From positions 186,001-250,000 of the forward strand of contig JAKSJN010000001.1 in the NCBI GenBank assembly GCA_024402135.1: a stretch of DNA of 64,000 nt, written 5' to 3'. Position numbers and translations under genes: made by a program. The stretch's first letter is position 1, and each line of letters begins with the position of its first letter. The notes below the pieces were generated by a model. The model saw nothing but the letters and a program-made list of their open reading frames with translations, searched no databases and was not told the origin of the DNA. This document shows, piece by piece, positions 48,860 to 58,202 of the stretch. The DNA comes from Bacteroidales bacterium. Its GTDB lineage: Bacteria > Bacteroidota > Bacteroidia > Bacteroidales > UBA932.

Positions 48860-48906
48860 CGAGAAAGATCCGGACATCGAATGATATCCGGATCTTTCTC
48901 GTTTTT
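48860..48906 (+). terminator. Strong terminator after the 41-aa peptide gene
   Basis: Perfect 15-base arms (CGAGAAAGATCCGGA and its complement) around a 12-base loop, followed by TTTTT. It begins 19 bases after the peptide stop codon. Confidence 0.9.
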
Positions 48907-48919
48907 CAATGCATTACTG

Positions 48920-50917
48920 CTATTTCTTATGTTTTCTACCTGGGAATTCCTTTACGACAGGAGGAACGTGCCCATGAGCCTTCATGGCATCATAGTTAGC
49001 ATACATAGCAACATTTCCACTTATAAGATTGATTCCCTGATCCTGATGCGCCATATCCCACGCAACAAATGCGGCATAGTCATCAACAAATGACGGATCA
49101 GCCAGTTTGTGAATCCTGTACCATATAGCCCGTCTTGATGGAGCGTTGAACTTTGTCTCCACATAGTGATTGTTCATGATACTGTTTGGAGTCGGGCGCC
49201 AGAAATCGGTCGGATAGGTCTTTGCACCAACATATGTGTTTATCTGCTCTGCCGCTATTATGCCCGAATACGGCACAATGCTGTTATTGATGAACTCATG
49301 CCAGATAGGCTGGGTATTTTCAGCCATAACCAGCTTCTTACCTGATTCCTGGGTCGGGTACTGAATGGCATCGACGTTTCTCTCCCATCCCCATGCATGG
49401 AATTGGGTCTTTAGCAGATATCTTTCGTCTTTATCATAGGTACTGGCAGCCTGGAATGGGTTTGATGAATACGAATATTCATCAGCAAGTTTTGCAAAGC
49501 CATGACCGCCAGCCTCGTGAAGAAGAGTAGTACGTCTTGTATATTCATTCGACTCTCGGCCGAAAAAGCCGATTCCAAGTCCAGAGCCATGATCGTAGGA
49601 CTGTGAAGCAGGATAGTACATATAGCAGGTACCAGCATTGACATCTGCGTTGATCATAACTACAACAAGGGACTCCAGAAGTCTTTCTGTAGTTGCATCC
49701 TGTTGCTCTATGACGAAAATTGATTCTGCAACAAAATCTATGACTGATTCCATATTATCTTCAGTAGTAATCTGAGTTGTATTTGGATGGAAAATCGTAT
49801 GGAATTTTGTGTTGCCACCGAGATCATTTGCACCATTTGTCAATGCCTCATACTGTTTCTGTTCGCTTGATATAGCAAGCGTGCTGTAAAGATTGAAATA
49901 CTCCTCATGAGACTTGAATGGTTCCATTGAAAGGAAGGCATTCCTCATCCACAACATGTCCTCACGATAGCGTGATATATCCTCAGCACTGTTAGTGTAA
50001 CCGTCACCGATGAAGAACACATCGATTCCCTTGCCTACAGTTGCCTTGTCAGCGAAGATTATGTCTAAATCAGAAACCGACGAAGTCCATTTAGAGATAA
50101 TGGAAGTCAAGTATTTATTTTCCGCATATCCCCTATCTGTCCAGGTTGACTTGTAGTCATACCCTCCTACCTGTATATTCACGATTCGTCTCTCAGGTGT
50201 GGCCATGAATGCGCCCGTTGAGAAGTAAAGCGCAGCATTGCCGTCAGAATTTGAATTGAGAGACGCTGGAGATATTGTAATCGTCCCTGGAATGGACTCA
50301 CATTTAAGCTTTCCATCTTCAATAGAGAGGACGAGCTCTGCTCCCATGTCGGACACGGAAAGTTCAGTAACAGCTTGCGACTTTGGGAGCGAAGAAAGAT
50401 TATACTGAACAAAGGAGATAAGGAACTTGAATTCTACATCAGCGGAAGTCGAAGCAACGTTTCCACTGCTGAGCCTGGTATTCGCATATACACAATATGG
50501 AACATTTGACAGGCCGGCCTGATCGGACAGATCGACAGTCGCACTTGTAAATGGCTGTTCAGATGTGTAACCCTGCGATGGATAGATGAAGGCAAGGTCA
50601 TCACCCTCGTTTATAGAACCGATCAAAGATCCCGTAAAGGATGTCTTCTGTCCACCCTTTGTTGCGACAAGAGAGCCTCCAAGAGCCTTTCCGGTTGTAA
50701 GATTGATTACAGAGATCTCATCGCCAGCTTCCCACAAGAGGCGCATTACAGCTGTTGTAGTTCCCTTTGTCTCGGCACCTTCAGCCTGCAAGTCTTCCAT
50801 GCTTGCATTCAGAGTAAAGTCGAACGATCCATCAATGTGATTGAGGACGATTTCCTCCCTGACGCACGACATTACGAGGAACAGAGCCGTGCTGATCAAT
50901 AGTAAGATTCGTTTCAT
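48920..50917 (-). CDS. M64 (IgA-peptidase family) metallopeptidase lipoprotein
   Basis: The ATG at 50917 begins a lipoprotein signal (MKRILLLISTALFLVMSC). The 665-residue product has an N-terminal fimbrillin-like beta region of about 270 residues (FTLNASMEDLQAEGAETKG, RLLWEAGDEISVIN, FIYPSQGYTSEQPF). The peptidase domain follows, with FFIGDGYT and the zinc site HEAGGHGFAKLADEY (HExGH plus a downstream Glu/Asp). M64 is named after an IgA-cleaving enzyme of Clostridium ramosum, but substrates of Bacteroidales members are mostly unknown. It is anchored at the cell surface or periplasm. It converges on the 41-residue peptide gene. Confidence 0.9.
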   Translation of the reverse strand: MKRILLLISTALFLVMSCVREEIVLNHIDGSFDFTLNASMEDLQAEGAETKGTTTAVMRLLWEAGDEISVINLTTGKALGGSLVATKGGQKTSFTGSLIGSINEGDDLAFIYPSQGYTSEQPFTSATVDLSDQAGLSNVPYCVYANTRLSSGNVASTSADVEFKFLISFVQYNLSSLPKSQAVTELSVSDMGAELVLSIEDGKLKCESIPGTITISPASLNSNSDGNAALYFSTGAFMATPERRIVNIQVGGYDYKSTWTDRGYAENKYLTSIISKWTSSVSDLDIIFADKATVGKGIDVFFIGDGYTNSAEDISRYREDMLWMRNAFLSMEPFKSHEEYFNLYSTLAISSEQKQYEALTNGANDLGGNTKFHTIFHPNTTQITTEDNMESVIDFVAESIFVIEQQDATTERLLESLVVVMINADVNAGTCYMYYPASQSYDHGSGLGIGFFGRESNEYTRRTTLLHEAGGHGFAKLADEYSYSSNPFQAASTYDKDERYLLKTQFHAWGWERNVDAIQYPTQESGKKLVMAENTQPIWHEFINNSIVPYSGIIAAEQINTYVGAKTYPTDFWRPTPNSIMNNHYVETKFNAPSRRAIWYRIHKLADPSFVDDYAAFVAWDMAHQDQGINLISGNVAMYANYDAMKAHGHVPPVVKEFPGRKHKK

Positions 50918-50974
50918 ATATGTATGATTAGTATAATTATCCAGCCTCGGATTATGCAATCATTTCAGATTGTT

Positions 50975-50982
50975 CAAAAATA
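50975..50982 (-). promoter_or_regulatory. -7 box for the M64 lipoprotein gene
   Basis: TATTTTTG on the minus strand matches TAnnTTTG, 57 bases before the ATG at 50917. It lies upstream of the longer frame start at 50959 and so does not itself decide the start; the lipoprotein signal does. Confidence 0.4.
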
Positions 50983-51052
50983 AACAAAAAAAGTTTTTTC
51001 ACACAGTTAAAAGATATCATATACGCGCACTGTAAGCATATCACCATAATGA

Positions 51053-51083
51053 TTGTAACGTAGGAGATAATTTATTAACTTTG
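51053..51083 (+). promoter_or_regulatory. Two-part promoter that decides the C1B peptidase start
   Basis: TTG (51053-51055), exactly 20 bases, then TAACTTTG (51076-51083). An in-frame ATG at 51086 is too close to be the start; the ATG at 51131 begins a signal peptide. Confidence 0.65.
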
Positions 51084-51130
51084 CGATGGTTGCCATTGGC
51101 AGGCAAAAGGATAATACAAAGATCAATCAT

Positions 51131-52315
51131 ATGAGAAAAACAATCATTGCAGCTGCGTTTGCAGCAGTTCTCGCGGTTCCTGCATTCGCGCAGAGCCGTC
51201 CCGCTCAGCCAGACATCAAGCTGAACTTCACAACCGTGAAGGAGAATCCTATCACATCCATCAAGAATCAGGCAAGCTCCGGCACCTGCTGGTCCTATTC
51301 CACCATCGCATTCGTGGAGTCTGAGATCATCCGCAACAACAACATCAAGGACCCTGCAAAGTATCCTGATCTTTCCGAGTTCTTCGTAGTTTCACACTCA
51401 TATTCCGAGCGTGCAGACAAGTATCTCCGTGTTGATGGTGCTCTCGGTTTCAGCGTCGGTTCTTCAGCAGAGGACGTAATGCATGTCATCCGCGACCATG
51501 GTATGGTTCCAAACGAGGCCATGACCGGTATGAACTATGGTTCTCCGCTTCCACAGCAGGCTGAGCTCGACAATGTGCTCCTCGCATACATGAACTCTAT
51601 CCTCACCAGCAAGAAGCTCACCACCGCATGGAAGCGTGGCTTCGACGCAGTTCTTGCAGAATACCTCGGAGAATATCCTGAGACTTTCGTAGTCGACGGC
51701 AAGCAGTACACTCCAGAGAGCTACCGCGATGCACTCAAGTTCAATCCTGATGACTACATCTCGCTCAGCTCATACACCCACCACCCATTCTACTCATGGT
51801 TCCCTCTCGAGGTACATGACAACTGGAGATGGGATTCAGTATACAACGTTCCTATCGACGAGCTCATGCAGATCATCGACAACGCCATCAACGGCGGTTC
51901 AACCATCGCCTGGGGTGCTGATGTAAGCTCTCCTGGTTTCAACCGCAGCGGCTATGGTCTTTTCCTTGACACCGTCGCTCAGCAGGGCGCTGGTTCAGAC
52001 CAGGCACACTGGGTAGGCAGCGATCCTAACGGCCAGAAGGTAGAATATGTTGAAAAGACCGCTTCCCAGGAGCAGAGACAGTATGACTTTGATAACAAGA
52101 TTCTTACCGATGACCATGGCATGCAGATCTACGGCATCGCAAAGGACGAGACCGGCAACAAGTTCTACATGGTAAAGAACTCATGGGGCGAGAGCGGCGA
52201 CTTCAAGGGCATCTGGTACTGCTCTGAGGCGTTCGTAAAGGGATCCACCATGGATATCCTCGTCCACAAGGACTTCCTTACCAAGGAGGTAAAGAAGAAA
52301 CTCGGCATCAAGTAA
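51131..52315 (+). CDS. Exported C1B (bleomycin hydrolase/PepC-like) cysteine peptidase
   Basis: 394 residues. The start at 51131 gives a signal peptide (MRKTIIAAAFAAVLAVPAFA, cut after AFA). The papain-like site is Gln47 and Cys53 in KNQASSGTCWSYSTIAFVES, the His in DDHGMQIYGIAK, and the Asn in YMVKNSWGESGDF. Cytosolic bleomycin hydrolases are hexameric aminopeptidases; the signal peptide places this one in the periplasm or outside. Its stop shares one base with the start of pssA (TAATG), so the two unrelated genes are translationally coupled. Confidence 0.9.
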   Translation: MRKTIIAAAFAAVLAVPAFAQSRPAQPDIKLNFTTVKENPITSIKNQASSGTCWSYSTIAFVESEIIRNNNIKDPAKYPDLSEFFVVSHSYSERADKYLRVDGALGFSVGSSAEDVMHVIRDHGMVPNEAMTGMNYGSPLPQQAELDNVLLAYMNSILTSKKLTTAWKRGFDAVLAEYLGEYPETFVVDGKQYTPESYRDALKFNPDDYISLSSYTHHPFYSWFPLEVHDNWRWDSVYNVPIDELMQIIDNAINGGSTIAWGADVSSPGFNRSGYGLFLDTVAQQGAGSDQAHWVGSDPNGQKVEYVEKTASQEQRQYDFDNKILTDDHGMQIYGIAKDETGNKFYMVKNSWGESGDFKGIWYCSEAFVKGSTMDILVHKDFLTKEVKKKLGIK

Positions 52316-53028
52316 TGCAGATCAGAAAGATTATACCTAACACTATCACCTCCATGAATCTCCTATGCGGAATCGTGGGGGTGGTTTTGGCCTTGGGAGG
52401 CAACCTGCCATGTGCCTTTGTCATGATGCTGCTGGCAGCCGTGGCCGATTTCTTTGACGGTCTGGCAGCCAGAGCGCTCAATGCCTATTCCGACATCGGA
52501 AAGGAACTGGATTCCCTATGTGACAACGTCAGCTTCGGCGTCCTGCCTGCACTTATGATGTCATCGGTGCTCACGGACACATATGGCTGGAGCAATCCTG
52601 TATGCTGGATTCCACTCATTATTTCTGTATTCAGTGCTCTCAGACTGGCAAAGTTCAATATCGACACCCGCCAGAGCATGAGCTTCATCGGCCTTCCTAC
52701 TCCGGCATGTGCCATGATATGCGGATCACTTTGTCATGTAGCAGCCGTCGCCCCTGAATGTACACTGGCAAGTCTTTGCAGCAGCATATGGTTCATCCCT
52801 GCACTTTCAATAGCCTTAAGCGCGCTTCTGGTATGCGAACTTCCTATGTTCTCAATGAAGTTCCACAAGGGAGACGGACTTGGCATTGACCGCATGGTTT
52901 TCCTGGCATGCGTACCTGTTGCCATAGCAGCAACCATAATCTGCGGGTGGCCCTGGTCTGCGGCCGTGTTTGCGCTCTTTATCGCATACATTGCAATCAA
53001 CGCCGTGAAAGCCATCTCCAGACGATAA
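52315..53028 (+). CDS. pssA: CDP-diacylglycerol-serine O-phosphatidyltransferase
   Basis: 237 residues, an integral membrane enzyme that makes phosphatidylserine, the precursor of phosphatidylethanolamine. The CDP-alcohol phosphatidyltransferase motif DG-x2-AR-x8-G-x3-D-x3-D is seen as DGLAARALNAYSDIGKELDS, then LCDNVSFGV. About six to seven hydrophobic segments follow, and NTITSMNLLCGI at the N terminus is typical of type II PssA. The ATG overlaps the C1B peptidase stop by one base. The hydrolase gene follows after 4 bases. Confidence 0.9.
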   Translation: MQIRKIIPNTITSMNLLCGIVGVVLALGGNLPCAFVMMLLAAVADFFDGLAARALNAYSDIGKELDSLCDNVSFGVLPALMMSSVLTDTYGWSNPVCWIPLIISVFSALRLAKFNIDTRQSMSFIGLPTPACAMICGSLCHVAAVAPECTLASLCSSIWFIPALSIALSALLVCELPMFSMKFHKGDGLGIDRMVFLACVPVAIAATIICGWPWSAAVFALFIAYIAINAVKAISRR

Positions 53029-53032
53029 GCGG

Positions 53033-53680
53033 ATGACTATTCTGTACCTACATGGCATGGGCGGTGGTACCGCGAGCAGGATTCCCAATTATCTTGGGGA
53101 ATTCCTGCCAGGCCACAACATTGTCATACGTACATACGATTTCAATCCTGCTGTTGCCCATGACCAGATTGCAGGCTGGTTCGAAGAAGTGAAACCCGAT
53201 ATAGTGATCGGCGAATCTCTTGGAGCCACGCATGCCCTTGCCATTGCCGGTGTACCTGAGATCCTGATCTCACCGGCCTTGAATGCCGGAGTCTATTTCA
53301 GCGTTTTTTCCATTTTCACGCTCATACCGGGTGTACCTTGGCTCATCGGACGTGCATTCAAGCCTCATGGAGACAGCGGACGCCAGATCATGAGATTCAG
53401 CTTCAAAAACACATGGAAATGGCTGTATTTCAGGCATCTTGCCCACTCGGTTTCACAGCGGTCCAGTCATGCTCATTTCGCCTTTATAGGAGATGTAGAC
53501 GGATACAGGAAGGTCGGGATAGTAAGTCTGTGCACTTGGAAGAGATGGTTCGGAAAAGGAACGTATGAAATTGTTTCAGGCAACCATATTATGAAACACG
53601 GACACGGTCCTGACGATTCCGAAAGGATCGCATTCGTAGAGGAAAAGCTGATACCGAAGATTCTGGAGCTGACCCGATAG
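53033..53680 (+). CDS. Alpha/beta-hydrolase family protein
   Basis: 215 residues, cytoplasmic. ILYLHGMGGG is the oxyanion-hole segment, and IGESLGATHALA (nucleophile Ser62 in GESLG) is the elbow. DVDGYRKVGIV supplies the likely acid region, and GNHIMKHGHGP contains the candidate catalytic His near the C terminus. The size and motifs resemble small YqiA-like esterases. Four bases separate it from pssA, so a role in lipid or ester turnover is conceivable but unproven. A terminator follows. Confidence 0.78.
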   Translation: MTILYLHGMGGGTASRIPNYLGEFLPGHNIVIRTYDFNPAVAHDQIAGWFEEVKPDIVIGESLGATHALAIAGVPEILISPALNAGVYFSVFSIFTLIPGVPWLIGRAFKPHGDSGRQIMRFSFKNTWKWLYFRHLAHSVSQRSSHAHFAFIGDVDGYRKVGIVSLCTWKRWFGKGTYEIVSGNHIMKHGHGPDDSERIAFVEEKLIPKILELTR

Positions 53681-53695
53681 ATAACCCTATAACAT

Positions 53696-53726
53696 AAAAG
53701 GTGACCTTGAAAGGCCACCTTTTTTA
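53696..53726. terminator. Convergent terminator between hydrolase and yggS genes
   Basis: AAAAGGTGACCTT and AAGGCCACCTTTT form a 13-bp stem with one mismatch and a 2-base loop, then T residues. It overlaps the end of the convergent PLP-protein gene. Confidence 0.8.
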
Positions 53727-54395
53727 ATAACTTCGCTCTCCAAAGATCGCTGTTCCAATGCGCACCATCGTACTGCCGCAATCAATGGCCGTCTCGTAAT
53801 CACCAGACATACCGATTGACAATTCCTTGAAATCAACCAGTTCAGGAAAAAGATCTGTAAGATAGTCCATGAAAGACTTGATGCGCTCGAAATCAGCGTG
53901 GACGGTTTCCATATCATCCGTATGGGAAGCCATACCCATCAGACCACAAAAACGGATGTTGGCGTACTTGGACGCGCCGAAGAGGAGTTCCAGTATCTCT
54001 TCCTCATGGAAGCCCTGCTTGGTCTCCTCCGCTCCGATGTGGAGTTCCAAAAGCACGTTGATGACCTTGTCATTCTTCTTGCCCCACTTGTCAACTTCCT
54101 GGAGAAGATGTATCGTATCTATGGACTGAACCAAAGAAGCGTAAGGCAACACCTGCTTAAGCTTATTGGTCTGGAGATGACCAAGAAAGTTCCACTGAAT
54201 ATCAGGACACTCCCCCGATTCTGCCAGTTCCTTTACCTTCTTTTCAAGTTCCTGAGGCCGGTTTTCACCGAATAGACGCTGACCGGCAGCATAAGCCTCC
54301 TTGATGTCGTCGAGTGGATGATATTTTGAAACTGCCACCAGTTTTACTTCCGGTGGCAGTCCTGATAATATCTTTTTAAGATTTTCAGCAATCAT
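53724..54395 (-). CDS. yggS: YggS/PROSC family PLP homeostasis protein
   Basis: 223 residues. KLVAVSKYHP holds the PLP Lys24, FGENRPQEL and FLGHLQTNK are the other hallmarks, and GLMGMASHTDD and LSIGMSGDYETAI complete the PLP-binding barrel, the family pattern MSxDxxxAI. It binds pyridoxal phosphate and balances vitamin B6 and amino acid pools. The ATG at 54395 follows the yidC stop by one base (TAA-T-ATG). The longer frame is inside yidC and rejected. Cytoplasmic. Confidence 0.92.
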   Translation of the reverse strand: MIAENLKKILSGLPPEVKLVAVSKYHPLDDIKEAYAAGQRLFGENRPQELEKKVKELAESGECPDIQWNFLGHLQTNKLKQVLPYASLVQSIDTIHLLQEVDKWGKKNDKVINVLLELHIGAEETKQGFHEEEILELLFGASKYANIRFCGLMGMASHTDDMETVHADFERIKSFMDYLTDLFPELVDFKELSIGMSGDYETAIDCGSTMVRIGTAIFGERSY

Positions 54396-54396
54396 A

Positions 54397-56268
54397 TTAT
54401 TTTCTCCTGTTCTGCTGCTCACGCATCTGCTGTTGCTGCATGCGCTGTGCCTCTTCAAGGCGGAGCTGCCACTTGGACTTCTGGACAGGCTTGCTGTCCG
54501 CAGCCTTCACCTTTGCAAGAATGGCTTCCTTGTTCACGAAGAACTTGCGGAGGATGAAGTTCTGCGCGATATTGAAGAGCTGTGAAAGCAGGTAATAATA
54601 GCTGAGCGCTGCAGAGATGTTGTTACAGATGAAGAACATCATGATAGGCATCATCCACAGTGTCATGAAGCGCATGGTCATGGCGTTAGGATCATCAGAG
54701 TTCATTGGCTGGCTCTGCATGGTCATCTTCGAATAACCCCACATGGTAACAGCCATGAGAAGAGCGAAGAGTGAGAGGTGGTCACCGAGAATCGGAATCT
54801 TTGTACCGTAATCGATGATAGAGTCATATGAACTGAGGTCGTTACACCAGAGGAACGGCTGCTGACGAAGCTCGATCGATGCAGGGAAGAAACGGAACAT
54901 CGCCCAAAGGATAGGGAATGTGAGCAATGTAGGAAGACATCCGCCCATAGGGCTGATTCCAGCCTTCCTGTACAGTTCCATCGTAGCTTGCTGCTTCTTC
55001 ATTGCATCCTCCTGCTTCGGATACTTCGCATTGATCTTGTCCATCTCAGGTTTGAGAGCCGACATCTTGGCACTGCTGAGGAAAGACTTGTTGGTCAAAG
55101 GCATCACAACAATCTTGATGATGAGAGTCATAAGAAGGATGATGATACCGAAGTTCCCGATGAACTTATGGAGGATATTGAAGAGAGGAATGATCACGAA
55201 TCTGGTGAACCAGCCCACGAGCCATCCACCGAGTGGAATTGTCTTCTCGTACTTGTGGTCGAGAGCCTTGAGGGTCTGGTAATGGTTAGGTCCGAAATAG
55301 AACTCGAAAGGAACCTCGACCTTGTCCTCCATCTTGATGTCGCAACGCATGTTTGCTGAACAGGTCATGAGTGCACCTTCCTCATTGCCTTCCTGGCCGA
55401 ACGTAACTGCAAGGTCACCTGACGCGAACTCCTGTGGAGCGCGGAGAATGGCGCTGAAGAACTGCTGATGGAATGCGAACCAGCTCAGGCGCGAATCTAT
55501 GCGCTTTGAACCGTTGCGTCCACGACCCATGTCCTCAGGTTTCTTGTCGCCATCGAAATACCAGTTGACCATCGAATACATCGACTCGTTCTTATATCCC
55601 TTCTCAAGTCTAGGGATGACGGCAGTGAAGTCCATATCCATCATAGACACGTTCTTAGGGACAATACCCTGCATGCCTACGAATGAAAGCTTGTTGTCAA
55701 CACTGTACGAATCCTTGTGCAGCGAATAGCTCTGTTCAATGTAGCCACCACCGGCGAAGGCAAGACGCATTACCGCACTGGTATCAGTCTTTGAGACAAC
55801 ATCGAATGAGAAATCCGATGTCTTGATGTTCTGACCAGCGTAAATGCTGAACGAATACTCACTGCTGCCCGGCTTGATGAGATAGAGTTCATCCGAGGCA
55901 TAGGCCTTGTAGTCGTTGAGCTTTACCGAATATGGCTGGGCACCACGTGTGGTGAGAACAAGTTCCAGCTTGTCGTTTGCAAGCCTTACGAACTGCTCCG
56001 CACGTGAATGTGAAGCCTCCAGAAGCGAATCCTTGTAGATTGAGGAAGGTATCGCTGCTACGGTTTCGCTTGTAAGTGAATCTGTGGTTGTCACGACAGG
56101 CTGGAGGGTTGACGCATACTCTGCGGCCTTTGCAGCCTCCACTGCCGCTATTGAATCAAGCTGTGCCTGTTCTGCCAGCTGTGCCTTTGTCTGTCTCGCC
56201 TGGTAGTATGTAAATCCAAAAAGGACCATGGCGATCAGGACAAAGCCTGTAATCGAATTCTTATCCAT
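54397..56268 (-). CDS. yidC: Membrane protein insertase YidC
   Basis: 623 residues. An N-terminal signal-anchor (SITGFVLIAMVLFGFTYYQ) is followed by a large periplasmic beta-domain (EQFVRLANDKLELVLTTRGA). The conserved insertase core then has about five membrane segments, starting at GNFGIIILLMTLIIKIVVMPL and including MGGCLPTLLTFPILWAMFRFF. It ends in a glutamine- and arginine-rich tail (RMQQQQMREQQNRRK). It inserts and folds inner-membrane proteins with or without SecYEG. It sits 2 bases after the DUF349 gene and one base before yggS. Confidence 0.95.
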   Translation of the reverse strand: MDKNSITGFVLIAMVLFGFTYYQARQTKAQLAEQAQLDSIAAVEAAKAAEYASTLQPVVTTTDSLTSETVAAIPSSIYKDSLLEASHSRAEQFVRLANDKLELVLTTRGAQPYSVKLNDYKAYASDELYLIKPGSSEYSFSIYAGQNIKTSDFSFDVVSKTDTSAVMRLAFAGGGYIEQSYSLHKDSYSVDNKLSFVGMQGIVPKNVSMMDMDFTAVIPRLEKGYKNESMYSMVNWYFDGDKKPEDMGRGRNGSKRIDSRLSWFAFHQQFFSAILRAPQEFASGDLAVTFGQEGNEEGALMTCSANMRCDIKMEDKVEVPFEFYFGPNHYQTLKALDHKYEKTIPLGGWLVGWFTRFVIIPLFNILHKFIGNFGIIILLMTLIIKIVVMPLTNKSFLSSAKMSALKPEMDKINAKYPKQEDAMKKQQATMELYRKAGISPMGGCLPTLLTFPILWAMFRFFPASIELRQQPFLWCNDLSSYDSIIDYGTKIPILGDHLSLFALLMAVTMWGYSKMTMQSQPMNSDDPNAMTMRFMTLWMMPIMMFFICNNISAALSYYYLLSQLFNIAQNFILRKFFVNKEAILAKVKAADSKPVQKSKWQLRLEEAQRMQQQQMREQQNRRK

Positions 56269-56270
56269 CT

Positions 56271-58076
56271 TTACTCTGCTGCGTTCCTGATCTTCTCCTC
56301 AAGCTCCTTGAGCTCTGCCTTTGCACTGTCGATACGCTCCTGCATCTGGCGGATGAGCGGTTCTGAATTCTTGGACATCGCAAAGAATCCTATGTTATTC
56401 TCATAATTGGCGATGTCCTGCTGAAGTGCGTTGTACTTCTGGACAAGGATGTCCTTCTCGCTCTTTGGCGCACGGTTGCCGCCATGACGCTGACCGCCGT
56501 TGCCACGCTGTGGACGAACGCCGTAATCAGGGAACTTGGCCTGCATTGCCTCCTTATATGCAGCTGCGACAGCCTCCTTCTCCTTGAAAGGAACGAAACC
56601 GATTTCAGCCCAGCGTGCGCTGAATGCCTTCATGGTGTCGATATCGGTAGCCTCACTTGCCTTGATTTCCTCGATGAGGGCACGCTTTGCCCTGAGATTT
56701 GCGTGGAAATCATTCTCTGCCGGCTTTGCCTGCTTGTCACGCTCAGCGAAGAAATCGTCACATGCAGCACGGAAACGCTTCCAAAGCTGCTCTGACTTCT
56801 TGCGTGGAACGGCTCCGATCTCCTTCCACTCTTTCTGGAGCTCTATGAATCTATCGGTGGTCTTCTTCCACTCGGTGCTGGTCTTGAGAGCCTCTGCCTG
56901 CTCGATGAGGGCAAGCTTCTTCTCAAGATTTCCTGTCAGGTTGTCCTTTATCTCAGAATAGAACACACGCTTCTTCTCGAAGAACTTGTCGCAAGCCGCA
57001 CGGAAACGGTCGTAAATCTTCTGGTTTTCCTTCTTGGAAGCAAATCCGATAGCCTTCCACTGCTTCTGGAGTTCTTCGATCTCCTTGCTGAGAGCATTCC
57101 ACTCGTTAGATGATGATATCTCCTTGTCAGCGATAGCCTCGACCTTCTCGCAGATTGCAGACTTTGCCTCAAGGTTTTCAGCCTGCTTTGCCTTCTGACC
57201 CTCGAAGTATGCCTGATACTTCTTGTTGATGACTGAGGTAGCAGCCTTGAAGCGGTCCCAGATCTCCTCACGCTTTTCCTTTGCCACAGGGCCGAACTCC
57301 TTCCACTGCTCATGGAGCTTCTGGAGCTCACGGAATGCCTCGATCACGTTCTCATTCTCGGCGAGTTTCTCGGCAGCCGCAACGAACGACTCCTTTGCCT
57401 CAAGGTTCTTCTTGAAGTCGAGGTCGCGGAGATCACGGTTGATTTTGACCATATCGTAGAATTTCTCCACGAGGAACTGATACTGATCGTTTACGTCACG
57501 GAACTGCTGTGCAGGAACAGGACCTGTCTCACGCCAGCGGTTCTGTATCTCGCGGAACTCAGGGAATGTAGCATTGACATCCTCCTGCTTCTCGACGAGC
57601 TGACGAAGATCCTCGATTATTGCGCGCTTCTTGGAAAGGTTCTCCTCGCGCTCAGCCTCCTGCTGACGGTTGAGCTCGGCGCGCTCCTTCTTATACTCGT
57701 TATATAATGACTTGAAGCCAGACTCGATTGCCTCGAAAGGATTCATCCTAACCTCATCGGCCGGCTGCTCGGATGCCTCTTCAGGTGAATCCTCATCAGG
57801 CTCAGAGACTGCTGCGGCAAGGCCGGCTTCGGACTTTTCCTTCGATAGTCTCTTGTAGAAAGCCGACTTGATGGCTTCAACTTCCTTTGATTTCTTAAGT
57901 CTTTCGACACCTTCGCCGAGTTCCTGGAAGAGACCTACGAGTTCCGCAAGGGTCTTGTCTGCCAGATTCATCTGCTGCTCAGGGGCCTGTGCTGACTGTT
58001 CTTCAACAGTTTCTACAGCTTTTTCAACTACATCTGAAGGCAATTTCTGCTCTTCAGGAATGATAACGTCGCTCAT
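56271..58076 (-). CDS. DUF349-repeat protein
   Basis: 601 residues, acidic and highly helical. Five DUF349 repeats can be read from their W-x-x-x-G-P/F-V core: NRWRETGPVPAQQFRD, EQWKEFGPVAKEKREE, KQWKAIGFASKKENQK, KEWKEIGAVPRKKSEQ and ARWAEIGFVPFKEKEA, spaced by about 75 residues. A charged N-terminal region and a C-terminal coiled coil (LIRQMQERIDSAKAELKELEE) flank them. The family is common in Bacteroidetes with no firm function. The gene is directly upstream of yidC, 2 bases apart, behind a clear promoter. Confidence 0.9.
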   Translation of the reverse strand: MSDVIIPEEQKLPSDVVEKAVETVEEQSAQAPEQQMNLADKTLAELVGLFQELGEGVERLKKSKEVEAIKSAFYKRLSKEKSEAGLAAAVSEPDEDSPEEASEQPADEVRMNPFEAIESGFKSLYNEYKKERAELNRQQEAEREENLSKKRAIIEDLRQLVEKQEDVNATFPEFREIQNRWRETGPVPAQQFRDVNDQYQFLVEKFYDMVKINRDLRDLDFKKNLEAKESFVAAAEKLAENENVIEAFRELQKLHEQWKEFGPVAKEKREEIWDRFKAATSVINKKYQAYFEGQKAKQAENLEAKSAICEKVEAIADKEISSSNEWNALSKEIEELQKQWKAIGFASKKENQKIYDRFRAACDKFFEKKRVFYSEIKDNLTGNLEKKLALIEQAEALKTSTEWKKTTDRFIELQKEWKEIGAVPRKKSEQLWKRFRAACDDFFAERDKQAKPAENDFHANLRAKRALIEEIKASEATDIDTMKAFSARWAEIGFVPFKEKEAVAAAYKEAMQAKFPDYGVRPQRGNGGQRHGGNRAPKSEKDILVQKYNALQQDIANYENNIGFFAMSKNSEPLIRQMQERIDSAKAELKELEEKIRNAAE

Positions 58077-58111
58077 AATTTGTTATTATTTTATAAATAA
58101 AGTATGAATGA

Positions 58112-58141
58112 CAAATATAGTACTTTTCAATGACTCTGCAA
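58112..58141 (-). promoter_or_regulatory. Two-part promoter for the DUF349-yidC-yggS operon
   Basis: On the minus strand, TTG (58139-58141), 19 bases, then TATATTTG (58112-58119), 35 bases before the ATG at 58076. Confidence 0.6.
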
Positions 58142-58168
58142 AAGAAGCGAAATCACAGAAAAATGCGT

Positions 58169-58176
58169 ACCTTTGT
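58169..58176 (+). promoter_or_regulatory. -7 box for trmD
   Basis: TACCTTTG matches TAnnTTTG, 26 bases before the start at 58203. No clear TTG is seen at the -33 distance. With the minus-strand promoter it forms a compact divergent region. Confidence 0.45.
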
Positions 58177-58202
58177 AAAACGTTTGACGTTGATACTTTT
58201 TT

